A stretch of DNA of 64,000 nucleotides from Oscheius tipulae (Eukaryota > Nematoda > Chromadorea > Rhabditida > Rhabditidae), in the NCBI GenBank assembly GCA_037178975.1, contig JASJZH010000003.1:2604001-2668000 (forward strand), written 5' to 3'. The position numbers were made by a program, and so were the translations under genes. Shown one piece after another: positions 44,824-55,333 of the stretch. Under the pieces are notes generated by a model, which saw nothing but the letters and a program-made list of their open reading frames with translations, made no database searches and was not told the origin of the DNA. Within the stretch, counting starts at the first letter, position 1. The number at the start of each line of letters is the position of its first letter.

Positions 44824-46733
44824 ATGCTCTCCTCGCGTTACAAAACGATGGACACAATTCAGGTCGTTGGTATGGACGAAAAAAGGTCAGCGTTCTTGGA
44901 GCAGTCTCGTCGTCCGTCGAATACTTCGGAATACGACTTGAACACCAACACCAGCGAAGGCTCCAACATCGACAATGATTGCGGCTTCGACTACAAGGCT
45001 TTCGAACGCCTCGCCATCGAGAACAATCTGACGGCCCTCTCGGACAATTTGGCTCGTTTCGGACTCGTTGATTTGGGCCTCTTTCAGGTAATAGCTTGAT
45101 TTTTTTTCAATTAGTTTTTTGCACAATTCTAGAATCTGACTGGCCCACCGCCAAATAATCAGAATACGCTGATGAGACTCGTGGACGAGCATCTGCCTCC
45201 GCAGCAGAGAAACGTCGATGTCAATAGGTCTCAGCAGGTACAAACCTTCTGTCTTATCAATCTCAACCCTATCTTTCAGTCGTGCTGCAGCTATGGAATG
45301 CCTCCGAATCCTCAAGGTGTCAGAAGATCCGTCATCGGCTCATCTTCGGATGAATCGGTTCTGGCTCCTTCGCAATCAATCTCTGGAGAGTCTCAGGGCC
45401 ATGGAAACCGTCCGAGCAGCCGCCTGATTCCTGCCTATGTCTGGTCTGGAGACTTGCCGCAGCGCAACTACTCCAATCCTGTCTTTTCCTGCAAGCTTTT
45501 CGTCGGCGGAGGTTAGATCCTTTTTTTTTTCAAATAGTTTTCTATTCAGTCCCGTGGGACATCACCGAAGATGCTCTGGTTGAGGCATTTATTCCCTACG
45601 GAAGTTGCCGTGTCGAGTGGCCGGGCGGTGCTCATCGTAGACCCCCGCAGCACAGAAATGCCTCTATTCGCAAGGCTAACGGCTACGTGTACATCGTCTT
45701 CGAGCAGGATCGCTCTGTGAAAGCTCTTCTTCATGACTGCAATGCTCTGGGATCGGCCGGAGAATGGTTCTTCAAGATCAAGGCCAAGCGCAACCAGACG
45801 ATTGAAATCCGCCAGGTTCAGATCATTCCCTGGGTCGTATCCGACTCAAACTTCGTGTTCGACTCTAGCTGCAAGCTTGACATCAAGAAGACTGTATGGT
45901 CTCAAGTTTGGTCCTGTAATATGTATACTTCAGGTCTTCGTTGGAGCTCTTCATGGAATGATCACTGCTCCCATACTCTTCAATATTATGGAAGAGCTCT
46001 ACGGTAATGTCGTGTTCGTTGGCATCGACACGGATAAGCACAAGTACCCTATCGGCAGCGCCAGAGTAACCTTTTCCAACCACAACTCGTATTTCCGTGC
46101 CATCGAGTCTGCCTTCCTCGAAATTAGAACCAGCAAGTTTTGTAAGTTGCTCTTTCGATCTAGTCTATTGCTCATCTTAGCTAAGCGAGTTCAAATCGAT
46201 CCCTTTCTCGAAGATTCGCAGTGCATGGTCTGTACGGTCTCTCACGGCCCTCTGTTCTGCCGTGATCGAAGCTGCTTCCGCTACTTCTGCAGCAACTGCT
46301 GGGATGCCTTCCATCTTCCCCGTCCTGACCTTCGTTCTCACCGTCCGCTCATTCGCAGCGCCCCAAAAACTTCTCGTCGCGAAGATTTCCCGCCAGCTGT
46401 CACTATGAGAAAGTGAGTTTAAAAAAGTTTTTTCTGCACGTTCTTTATGTTATTGCCTCTGACATCGATTCTATTTCACCAGGTTGAATTTCAGCCTGGA
46501 CGACTTCACTGACCAGGACGTTAACTTCACCTCGAGCTTCCAGCCCTACCGTCAAACCTCGCTGAATTCTCCTATTCTCAACCCCATGTTAGTTTGAGGT
46601 GAAGGTTCCCATATACGGAATAATTTTCAGGCTGGAGCAGACATTCCTCGACTTCCCCCAGGGTGGCACTCTTCCTCGTGGAGAACGTTCCATCAACAAC
46701 AACATTCCCAGCATGAATCGTCCCTTCTTCTAG
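44824..46733 (+). CDS. cpb-1: Cytoplasmic polyadenylation element-binding protein (CPEB, CPB type)
   Basis: Eight or nine exons run from ATG 44824 (or in-frame ATG 44848, 'MDTIQVVGMDEKRS') to TAG 46731-46733. A poorly conserved Ser-rich N-terminus is followed by RRM1 ('YSNPVFSCKLFVGG', 'VPWDITEDALVEAFIPYG', 'GYVYIVFEQDRSVKALL'), RRM2 ('TVFVGALHGMITAPILFNIM', 'YPIGSARVTFSNHNSYFRAI') and the C-terminal ZZ zinc-binding domain ('CMVCTVSHGPLFCRDRSCFR', 'YFCSNCWDAFH'). This is the CPEB order. CPEBs bind U-rich 3' UTR elements and control poly(A) length and translation; worm CPB-1 and FOG-1 act in spermatogenesis. Which worm paralog is closest cannot be settled by eye, so the symbol is a best guess. 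Confidence 0.85.
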
Positions 46734-47136
46734 GATTAGTTTATCCACTAGTTTTCTTCCGGTTTCCCAGTATCTTGTAACTAAGTTCTCACGTTTTGAA
46801 ATTGTTTTTCTTCGTTTTGTTCTGTTACCGTTACAATTCCCGTTTCCAGTAAACTTTATTGCAGTGTTGCCTGAAAAGAATTTTCCAGGAATTCTAGGGG
46901 TAGAACAGCGTTCTTCGCTACTGTCAAACGTTAACGTAGGGACTGAACCTTTCAGGTAAGTTCAGCGTGCTAGTCCTGGGCCCAGTACCAGATTTTCAGG
47001 CTCACATCAATTGGTCTGTCTAGAACAACTCTGGAAATAAACACTAGGAGCTCACACAACTAGCTTTCACTCTCCGACTAACTTTTGAACTAGGACAACT
47101 CTTACAAGCAGTTTATTCCACAATCTTCTACTCACA
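46734..47136. other. Convergent 3' region, no gene seen
   Basis: This separates the CPEB gene from the convergent CCCH gene. AATAAAC occurs at about 47036 and AAACTTTATT near 46853. Nothing else was recognised. Confidence 0.4.
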
Positions 47137-48224
47137 TCAGTGATAGCAGTGATTGAGCTGGGGATCACGTAGAGTCGGAGGACAACGACAGACAGACGAA
47201 TCGGAGGAGCAAAACGGATGAGCAAAAATACAGCAATTGGCCGACCAATAACAGCGAGGAAAGTAGGCGCAGAACTTCGGCGGATGGAAGAGCGGACATT
47301 CGGGCTCGAACAAGGTGTGAACTTTGTTGTTCCATTTGGGACAGGCCTTTTTCGTGTACTGTGACATTTTGTCGCGATTGACCGTGTCCTTCCTCCAGCG
47401 AACTCTCGGCATCTCCTGTCTCATCTTCTTTTCTCCCAACGGCGGCAACATCTCCACAAATCGGAACAGTCTCCGACGCTCGTAGAGTCTTCTTCGCTCC
47501 TCTTGTCTCACCGGCAGTTCCAGCGTCATCGCCTCCTCCAATGGAGCGATTCCAGGCACATGAACATGTATACATTTCCAGCCGACAGATTGGAACAGCG
47601 GCATCTGATTCGACAGTTCAGAGTTGCTACCTGGATTGACTCTTTTTGAAAAGAGTTAAGAGAGACAATACCTGAGATGAGGACGAGTGTTCCGGACTGG
47701 GGGAGAAGCTGTCGAATCTGCTGCCAGATGAAAGACGAGAAGGAGTCTTCGTAGTTGTCCGGAGGGAGGAAGTGAATCTGGCAGTTGGACGTTAGACTCT
47801 CCAGCAGATTGGATGGTAGTCGAGCATGGTCTAGACACACGGTCAGACTGTTCAATTGACCAATTCGGCTAGAAATCTGAAAGGATTTGGTATCGGGAAT
47901 AAGAGAAGATGCCTTACGTATTGGAATAAGATGGGCACACTGTCGGGAGAAAGAGGCACAGCGTGGTAGTTGTAGATGGCGTAGAAGGGAGTCTCCATCC
48001 GAATGGGACACAGCTGACTGTTCGGGGCCATTGGAGGCGCTTCTATGGGAGAGTTGGGAAAGCTACCAAGCTTACAAGACTCTACTTGTCGAGACAGAAG
48101 TTGATTCAAGATATCCCGTTTTTGAGAAAAAAAACTGAGCGTAGTAAAGCACGAGCAACTGGAAGCGACGCTACCATTCCCCGAACCTAAAGCCAGTGCC
48201 AATAGGCTGCGCTTCGTCTTCCAT
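47137..48224 (-). CDS. CCCH zinc-finger protein
   Basis: ATG at 48224 lies just after AACTTTAG; the stop is at 47137. Exons join through short introns, including 47886-47920 ('SPDSVPILFQY' to 'ISSRIGQLNSLTVCLDHARL'). The first two exons are uncertain. The middle of the protein ('HFLPPDNYEDSFSSFIWQQI', 'QLLPQSGTLVLISG') looks folded but unfamiliar. The C-terminal part is basic ('KMRQEMPRVRWRKDTVNRDK') and ends in closely spaced Cys/His motifs: 'ECPLFHPPKFCAYFPRC', 'YWSANCCIFAHPFC', 'CRCPPTLRDP'. These fit tandem CCCH fingers with compact spacing like those of ZC3H14/Nab2 poly(A)-binding proteins. RNA binding is therefore likely; the exact family is not certain. Confidence 0.55.
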
Positions 48225-48380
48225 TGCTAAAGTTTGTTCAGTTACAAAGATCCCACTACGAAGAATAAGACTGATGGAAACAATTTCATTACAAAATTAT
48301 GTGTTGGACATTTATATCTGTAAATTGGTAGTAATATTTGCTTATGGGGAATCGAGATCAGTGTTAGATGGGAGAAAAGT

Positions 48381-48823
48381 CTAGAGAGTCGGCGCCGGCA
48401 ACTCCTTCTGGAGCGGTTGCTGTCCTCCAAGTTGTTCTTGATAAACCTGAAGATAAGGAATAAAAATGTTTAAAAAAGGCTTACTTCGATAACGTCGTCT
48501 TCCTCCATCTCCAACGACTTGGGCGTATCTTCATCAGAGATTCTACGTCCGTCAAAGAGAAAACGGAGCGAGGCCACGGCGACTCCAGTGCGATCAGCGT
48601 ACGACTTCTTTAATTTGCCCATCGATGTTCCGGACTTTACACGGAAGTGGACCTCGTTAGAATCCTAAAGTTTGAAATAAGCTGCCGAACGAGAAAAAAA
48701 TGGTTATTGCTAGGAACAATAAAAATAGAAAAATGAACTAACTTGTCCGACGACTTTAAGCTTGATATATTCGGTGTTTCCAGTAGCATCTCCAGCAGGA
48801 GCGGTGGAGGTATCCTCAGCCAT
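48381..48823 (-). CDS. smo-1: SUMO (small ubiquitin-like modifier)
   Basis: Exons 48743-48823, 48485-48664 and 48381-48446 give 327 nt, 108 residues. The sequence '[20 protein letters not shown]' followed by '[17 protein letters not shown]', '[16 protein letters not shown]' and '[11 protein letters not shown]' is clearly SUMO. The conserved diglycine is followed by 13 residues ([13 protein letters not shown]) that a SENP/ULP protease must remove. The N-terminal tail is short with no obvious sumoylation motif, as in worm SMO-1. SUMO is joined to lysines of many nuclear proteins. TTTTTTTTCAG lies 5 bases before the ATG, a likely trans-splice acceptor. Confidence 0.95.
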
Positions 48824-49362
48824 ATTAACTGAAAAAAAATGTTGAGGAAGGTAGACAAAATAATAAAGGAAAACGATAATCGGGCATGATCGCGAGTTAT
48901 ACACAGTAGGGAGCACTAGAGGTCAAGTTTTTACGTTAGCGAGTGGCAATGAAACAAATATAGCGTCAGCAGAAGTGTAAACACACCCAAAGAGGAAAAT
49001 TAACAACGGTGATTCCGAGGAATCCTAAAATTCTTGGATTACGGTAGTACGGTCTCGTGGTGATTGGTCCCGCCACGACCGGTATACTGTAACGAATGGC
49101 ATTGAGTTCTTATTTGTCTATGAAATCCTGGCCGACAAGCTTCCAAAAAAAGACTACGCAGACGTAATGAGATAAAGACAACGTTAAGTGTTTTGGCAAG
49201 GAATCATTGTCTCCAAAAGAATTGCTCATAAAAGAACTATAGAGGAAGGATGACTACTTCCGTGTTTTCGGACATGAAAATGTGAAACAGAATAGGGAAA
49301 ACTAGTATTCATATATCATACACTCATCAAAAGTAAAAACATAATCAGATTCCTTCGATCCG
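48824..49362. promoter_or_regulatory. Upstream region of smo-1, no gene seen
   Basis: This 540 bp lies between the smo-1 start and the end of the SET gene, both on the minus strand. No open frame with coding bias was found. Confidence 0.4.
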
Positions 49363-51479
49363 TCATTCTTCTGTCTGACCGTTTTGAAGATTCTTGATTT
49401 TCTTCGCTCTCGGCTTGAAGTCACGTTGGATGAAATTTGCGAAATCCTGGACTCTTGCCTTATCCAGAGAGATGTACGCCGATCTCTTTTCCAACAAGGT
49501 GATCTTCTTGGAAATCAGAGTGAGATCTTTGTTCTTGAGGCTGTAGCCTTTCCAGTTAGAAAATTTACTGGACTCACTCTTTGTAGGGTACTTTCTCGTG
49601 TCTCTTCTGGAAACGAGTATCCAGATGTCTCATCTGAATACTCACGTCGGCATAATCGAGGGCTCTCTTGAATTCCCGCCCGCTCCAGGCAAATCTTCGA
49701 GCCGACTTCTGGTCTCCACAGAGAAGATTGTCACAGAGACATGACTGTCCGGCCAGTGACTCGTATTGGTCTCCGTAGTCGAAGAAGACCTGAAAGAGTA
49801 AGGATTATTGTGTCGGGGATCGAGCAAAGTGCACATGTCAAAGATAGGCTATGTGACAGGGAGAGGATTTTATGTCAGAGACAGACTGCCCAAATTACCA
49901 CCTAACCTTTCAATATATGAAGATTGGTTTGTTAAGATAGATTTGCGCGGCCAATACAATAATTCAACAGTTCAGTTTCAATTTGACCATTAGCAGTATC
50001 TCTCGAGCATACCTCGAGCAGAATATCTATAGGGAAATCGCTGGTGGACTTCACCGTGGGTTCCTAGATGGCCTTGATCAGTGTCTGACTAGAATGAGGG
50101 AAGAAGTGGTGAACACAAAGAAGCTACTGATAGGAGTTTGACTCGGTTTACAGTTGTGATCTTCTACAAAATTGTAGCCTCTTATCTACCCCTATACCCC
50201 TCGAACTTAAAATTTGAAAGGAATTGCTGGTACCATAGGAAGAGTGATACTTACTTCAGCCTTTGGAGCTATGTGCCTCGTAGCGATGAATAAGAGACGG
50301 GCTTTCTCAGGTCGACAGTCGTTGACGAAGAGTCTGAATTTCTTGTTTACAGTGTCTCAAAAGTCTTACCGGATAGGAGTGGCATTAGCTAGCTCACTAT
50401 GATTCACATATCTGGCAATGTTACCCTTCATCCTCGGGTCGATCACGAGCTGTCCCTCCGGAATGGTACACTTCTCCGGATTGTTGTTCCGAAGCAGAAT
50501 GTACGACTGGTCAATCTTGTCCTGAACGTGCTTCTTGGCATAGATTAGCCATGTCCAGGCGCTGGACTCGGGTCTTTTCTGCTGCTCCTCGTCCGTGATG
50601 ACTTCACCTCTGAATTCGCAGATGATCTCGCCTGAAAGATTCCTTCAAAATAGAAGAGAACGACTCATACCTGGTTTAATCAGCTCGGCTGTGCGCACTC
50701 CCCAGCCGACACGCTCGCACTTCTTGAACAACTGGAGCTTTTTGGCATTCAGAATGTTGTCTGGGTCATTGGAACATTTTCCTCGGCAGGCACAAGCAGC
50801 ACCACAGGCAATGACCAATGACTTCCAGAAGTCCAGATTATCGCTAACGACTATCTGATCGCCCTAAAGGATGAGAGAAGTTCTGATTCTGGGAGACACC
50901 CTACCATTATAAAGGCTCCTCCGGCAATAAGAGAGTTCCGGACACAGTTGCAGTCGGTTCCACAATCTCCCTCACAGCCACAGCTCAGCTAAAATTTAAG
51001 AATTCTAACTGATCTTGTTTCTCAACCTACCAGCTCTTTCTCCTCCGCATTCCTCATCTTGTAGACCTCGTTCTTCCGGATGTACTTGAAGCTCTTACTC
51101 TCGTAAGGAATGTCATCCCTGTCGAATTTGAGAATCTTGTGAGCCTCTTTTCCATGAGCAATGTCTCTAAATCCGTCTAATGAGCAAAACAAAATTGGAA
51201 ACATACATATTGTGATGGCGTTCTGAGCTTGGATAGTAAGAGTCGCGAGGGTCGAGCTCGTTCAAGACTACTTCCAGAGGATCACTATTAACGGGCAACT
51301 ATAAGCTCTTGTTTTACCGAAAGTGACCAGAAATCTACCTCGGCAGGGCACTTAGTCTTTCCCTTCCTCCATTGCCTAATAGAGTGACAAACCTCGGATG
51401 TCACTGAAAGAGTCTTTGGTCTAAATCAAACCAGCCGTCCTTTTACCTTCAATTTGCATTGGCGGCTGCGCTGCTTCAT
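49363..51479 (-). CDS. SET-domain lysine methyltransferase with AWS-like pre-SET region
   Basis: About ten exons run from ATG 51479 (MKQRSRQCKLK) to TGA 49363. The central Cys-rich pre-SET/AWS region has 'LSCGCEGDCGTDCNCVRN' and 'ACGAACACRGKCSNDPDNIL', then the SET domain with 'RVGWGVRTAELIKPG', 'EIICEFRGEVITDEE', 'MKGNIARYVNHS' and 'EVFFDYGDQYESL', and a post-SET-like 'SCLCDNLLCGDQ'. A Lys-rich tail follows. AWS-SET proteins such as SET2, NSD and ASH1 methylate H3K36; worm relatives are MET-1 and MES-4. The SET motif NHSCxPN is here NHSELAN because the exon reads 'NHSELANATPIRLFVNDCRP'. An alternative splice at 50340-50400 could change this. The last intron join (about 49536-49640) is uncertain. 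Confidence 0.75.
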
Positions 51480-51596
51480 AGTAACAAGAGACTCTCAGTG
51501 ACTTCACTGGGACAAATTCAAAGCTTTAGAGCGAGCCCAAATTTGACTTTCCACCCAATTTAGGTAAAAACTGTTACTGAACAACTTCTGAACAAC

Positions 51597-51785
51597 ACCA
51601 GCCGTCTACGACGGCTTCGCCGCCCCTTAGTATTGACTTAGCATTTACAACAGGCGACTTCGCCGCTTCTCCAAGTTCCCCCCAAAGCTGACTTGTCAAC
51701 TTAGTTCTTGACATGCCATCACTTGCCAGCTTTTTTCTCGTGGTGACGCACGGACGGACACCATTGCACTTTAGTAGTAGTGAGA
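51597..51785 (+). repeat. Dispersed ~200 bp repeat, copy 2
   Basis: Matches 30400-30610 across most of its length. After it comes CAGACAAACAAACAGACAGACTCCG with CACAGAA, a stretch also found at about 33249-33290, suggesting a larger repeat family with differing ends. Confidence 0.7.
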
Positions 51786-51864
51786 TAATTGGCTCGCTCC
51801 GGGTTTGCGGCCTCAGACAAACAAACAGACAGACTCCGGCACAGAAACCATGGCGCTTTAGATA

Positions 51865-52750
51865 GTACAGGGTGCGCGCCAATTTTTCGCGCGCTCTTTC
51901 TTGGCGGATTTCTGAACTTTCTTCATGATTTTGATATTTTTCATCCGGGATCTGACGTTTTCCCCTCTCCAAAATAACCTTTGATAATATTTCGGCAGGT
52001 GGCCCCGTTCATTTAAACGAGTTTTCGCGCGCTTTTTCTTTTTGGCGGAGTTATGAATGTTCTTCACAATTCTTCATATTCCCAACTGTTCTTCATCATT
52101 TTTGTTGGAATCTCTTTCGTTTTCCAGAACTTTTTTTGCTCCTGAATTTTCTTAGTCGTCCTTTAAGTTAATCGAACGAAGAAAGAATCCAATCTATTTT
52201 CCCACTTTTCGCAAAATAAACTGCTCATTTTCGACATTTTTTAAGATAATCTGTATACCTCTGGTCCTTACTCTATTTTGCCTCGAAACATTATTTTGAA
52301 GAGGAGAAAACGTTAGACCCCGGCAGAAAATGATGAAGAGGGAATAACAAAATCGTGAAGAAAGTACAAAAATCTGCCAAAAAGAGAAAGCGCGCGAAAA
52401 CCCGTTTGAATGAACGGGGTCACTTGCCGGAGTATTACCTAATCTTTCAAGGCAAAAAAGAGTAAGCACCAGAATGTATATAGATTAACTTGAAATGTCG
52501 TAAATAAGTAGTTTAAATTGAGGCAGGTGGAAAAATAGATTGGATTCCTTCTTTGTTCGATCAGCTTGAAGGATGACTAAAAAAATTCTGTAGCAGAAAA
52601 TAATCAGGAAAACGAAAAAGATTCCAACAAAAACTATGAAGAACAGTGGGGAACATCAAAATTGTGAAGGAAATTCAAAAAACCGTTAAAAAGAAAAAGC
52701 GCGCGAAAACTCGTTTAAATAAACGGGGCCACCTGCCGAAGTATTACCGA
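51865..52750. repeat. Complex of inverted and direct repeat units, transposon debris
   Basis: Two unit types alternate. Unit A (about 51872-51985) reappears inverted at about 52290-52450. Unit B (about 51985-52205) reappears inverted at about 52525-52748. The order is A, B, A inverted, B inverted. Each A/B junction carries a GCGCGC(G)AAAA...CGTTT...ACGGGG(C/T)CAC segment, which when translated gives variants of 'RAKTRLNxRGHLPxYY', once on the minus strand and twice on the plus strand. A decayed transposase begins immediately after, so these are probably its flanking parts. Confidence 0.6.
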
Positions 52751-52759
52751 AGATCTTCA

Positions 52760-53297
52760 GCATTGAGCCTGCCCTCAACCGTCACAATGATCGTGTAATT
52801 GCCGAATACATGAAACAAGCTGTTGCCAAAGGCAAATAAGCCCAACCAGCTCCCCTCATGATTTGGGGAGCCATCACGGGGTAGGAAAAGTGCTTTGGTA
52901 TTCGTCGATGCTGGAGTCAATACCAATCTAGATGGGTACACGCAGAAGATTCTCGGAGATGTTTTGAAACCTTGGACGCGTCCCACTTTGAAAATCGTCG
53001 TTATAATTCCAACAGGACAGTGCTCTTGTACGTAAAGCAAGAGTCGTGCAAGACTGGTGCCGCCGCGAACTCGACTTCATCACTCACATGGGTTGGCGTT
53101 CGAAGTCGCCTGATTTAAATCCTTTCGAATTCACTGTCTGGGCTCTTATCGAAAACAAGGTCTGCTCTATCCGCCATCCAAATGTGGGTTCATCGAAAAC
53201 TTCTTTTATCAAAGCATGGGACGATTCGAACAACAACTACTTACGTGCCGCCTGCGTTCAAGAAGCGACTTCGACTCTGCGATTCTGCCAAAGGTAA
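52760..53297 (+). pseudogene. Decayed Tc1/mariner-type transposase, C-terminal half
   Basis: Across three frames the translation gives the second half of a Tc1/mariner DDE transposase: 'AQPAPLMIWGAITG', 'LVFVDAGVNTNLDGYTQKIL', 'QDSALVRKARVVQDWCRREL', then in one clean frame 'MGWRSKSPDLNPFEFTVWAL'. The W-x-S-x-SPDLNP-x-E motif and the D in 'QDSA' are family hallmarks. TAA and TAG stops and at least two frameshifts occur before 53040. The N-terminal DNA-binding part is not seen. It cannot make a full enzyme. Confidence 0.7.
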
Positions 53298-53378
53298 TAA
53301 TTTCTATTTTGTTAGATAATATTCAATATCCAGTGCCGGTAATTTTTTTTTTTAGAAAAAAACATCATATAGTTTGGT

Positions 53379-54281
53379 TCATGCACTGCAATATTTGCGC
53401 GCACCCTGTAGAGATGATTTGGACTCACTTCTTCGTTGTCGAAAACCTTGGAGATGTTCGGAAATATATCGAAGTTTCCCACTTCTCGTACCGACGAGAA
53501 TCTCAGTCACCTTTTCCACTCCAGTAAAGTTGTTTGGACGAAAGAGCTAAAGAGTCTATTTCAGAGCGATGAAAGCCACTTACAATTTTTCTGCCGACAT
53601 CCTCCTGTTCCCCTGCTGAACTCGCCTGGGAAGCTAGCATATCCCTTCGGAAATGTGGGTTTGTTTGCTGAAACAGGCCGGTCAGAATGAACAAGAAGAA
53701 AGATTACCAGATAAGTTAATTGGGCGTCTATGTTGGTGGAGATCTCACCATTTCTCAAGGCCTTTTTGAGCTTCTTCAACCAATGATGATCTGTAGTCGG
53801 TTCAGGGAGAGACTGGTATCCGGAAGGGATTTCTGCCAGATCAACTGTTCTTCCTCTTCCGAAACGACTTGTTTTCCGGTATTGGATATCTTCAGCAAGG
53901 CCTGGGTCATCATCGGCGTCTTCCAGATCCCAGTGATTCTCTCCAACTTCGCTCAATAGATCAAGGCCTTCAATGGAAGGAACTATCAGCTGAAACTATA
54001 AGTATTGGACCAGTCTCAAAGTAGATACTCTTCAGTAGAAGAGAAGGAAACAATCTTTGAAAGAACTCACAACAGGGTTGGTCACAGGAGCCTCTGATTC
54101 ACCGGCAAACACGAAATTCGCTTCGGTCAGAGGTCGCCTGCCCATTGTCCAGACCTTCTTGTAGACAGGCTGAAAATAGTAAATGAATAGAAACTGCTGG
54201 ATGTCCTACCGCAGAAGACGATGTTCTCTCACTCCGAACTCTTGACACGGTTCTAGTGCGTTTTCTTAGCTGTCTGACCAT
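53379..54281 (-). CDS. Unrecognised protein with chromo-like C-terminal segment
   Basis: Exon 1 (54210-54281) and exon 2 (54071-54169) are exact in phase: 'MVRQLRKRTRTVSRVRSERT', 'WTMGRRPLTEANFVFAGESE'. A third exon, about 53716-53994, carries 'LLSEVGENHWDLEDADDDPG' and 'HHWLKKLKKALRNG'. Two smaller exons follow, the last holding 'GVEKVTEILVGTRSGKLRYI' and 'SEHLQGFRQRRSE', which resembles the start of a chromo or chromoshadow domain (V-E-K-V-x-x-x-x-x... aromatic). TGA is at 53379. The acidic middle and basic start suggest a chromatin-associated protein, but no family is certain. Its start lies at the edge of a segmental duplication shared with 57.7 kb. Confidence 0.5.
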
Positions 54282-54904
54282 TCTACTCGTACTGTAGAAG
54301 GCTTGAAGCTGAACTGAATGTCCTCGTTGTAATTTAGAGAGATATTTGCAAGAACTGCAAAGTGACGCTGAGAGCGTATTGATAAATAAGATGATTTAGA
54401 GGAAAACAGAATGGACATTAAAAGTGCTGCCTAATTCAAAGATGTCGTAATGAGCCGCAATTGCGTAGAAAGGGCGGCAAAACAATGGCCGAGATATGAC
54501 TTTTACTGGACTTAGACCGGGTCGAGCGACCTGGGAATACTACCCGAAAGAGTATGACACACTGGCGTATAGTCACAGCGTGTTTCCAATGCCAAAAGGC
54601 AGACCACTTAGGCGAGTTCTATTCAAATGCAATTGTAAAAAGTTGAACAGTTACTACGCGCTGGTTTGAAGAGAGGGGACGAAGAAAAGGAACAGAAGAA
54701 ACATTGAGAGAGTGGAAAGTTCTAGAACGTAGACGAAAAGAATGCAAAGAAGGGGAATCAGGGAGTTAGACTACATTCCGAGAATCGGGAGAATCTGTTG
54801 ACTAAGAAAGAGTGAAGACCCAACTCGCTAGATATGCCCCCTTCACTTAAAGAGAAATTGAAGAAGAGTTTTGTCCATCTAGATTTATTCTTGCGAATGG
54901 TTAC
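54282..54904. repeat. Duplicated segment shared with 57.7-58.1 kb (flank part)
   Basis: Two blocks match the 3' flank of the kinase gene: about 54277-54312 with 57706-57740 (CATTCTACTCGTACTGTAGAAGGCTTGA) and about 54568-54904 with 57740-58067. About 255 bp between the blocks (54313-54567) is absent from the other copy. Confidence 0.75.
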
Positions 54905-54976
54905 CTACAGATCGTCGAGAGTGTCATCTTTGCTCATGGCCGGATCGAACTCATTGTTGGACTCCTGGTCTTCAGT
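54905..54976 (-). pseudogene. Fragment of the kinase C-terminus
   Basis: On the minus strand this matches the last ~24 codons of the kinase at 58068-58139 ('DQESNNEFDPAMSKDDTLDD', then the stop). The similarity ends at about 54978, so only the tail and 3' UTR of the kinase gene are present. There is no promoter or kinase domain; it is a non-functional duplicate. Confidence 0.8.
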
Positions 54977-55333
54977 TCCTACCGTAATCCCGAGGATCTT
55001 TCGCTTTTTTCGCTTTTCTATCCTTGTTTCCGTTTGGAAGTGACTCTCCGCTTTTTCAGTCTACACCAAATCTTTTCTATACGTGTTGAAAATGCAACTG
55101 ATCGCGTGTTTGACACCCGAAGCATTTTTTCTGCTTGTCGTTCGAGCGACTGACTGACTTCTTCCCTTTCCTTTTCAACTGCTGACTGCTGCTCGATCCA
55201 AAACTCCTCTGTTTTTCCTCCTCTTCAACGTACCTTTATTTCTCGATGGCTGTAGCTGAAAGCACACTTCTTCAACGTACTAATAGTTTTCCTTATTTTA
55301 CATGTTTATAATGCCACTTGTTTATAGAGCCCG

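Noticed and set aside
47852-48202. 116-codon frame 'MALALGSGNGSVASS...' as the start of the CCCH gene
   Set aside because: The ATG at 48224 after TTTAG gives a better context; the longer frame runs through likely short introns.
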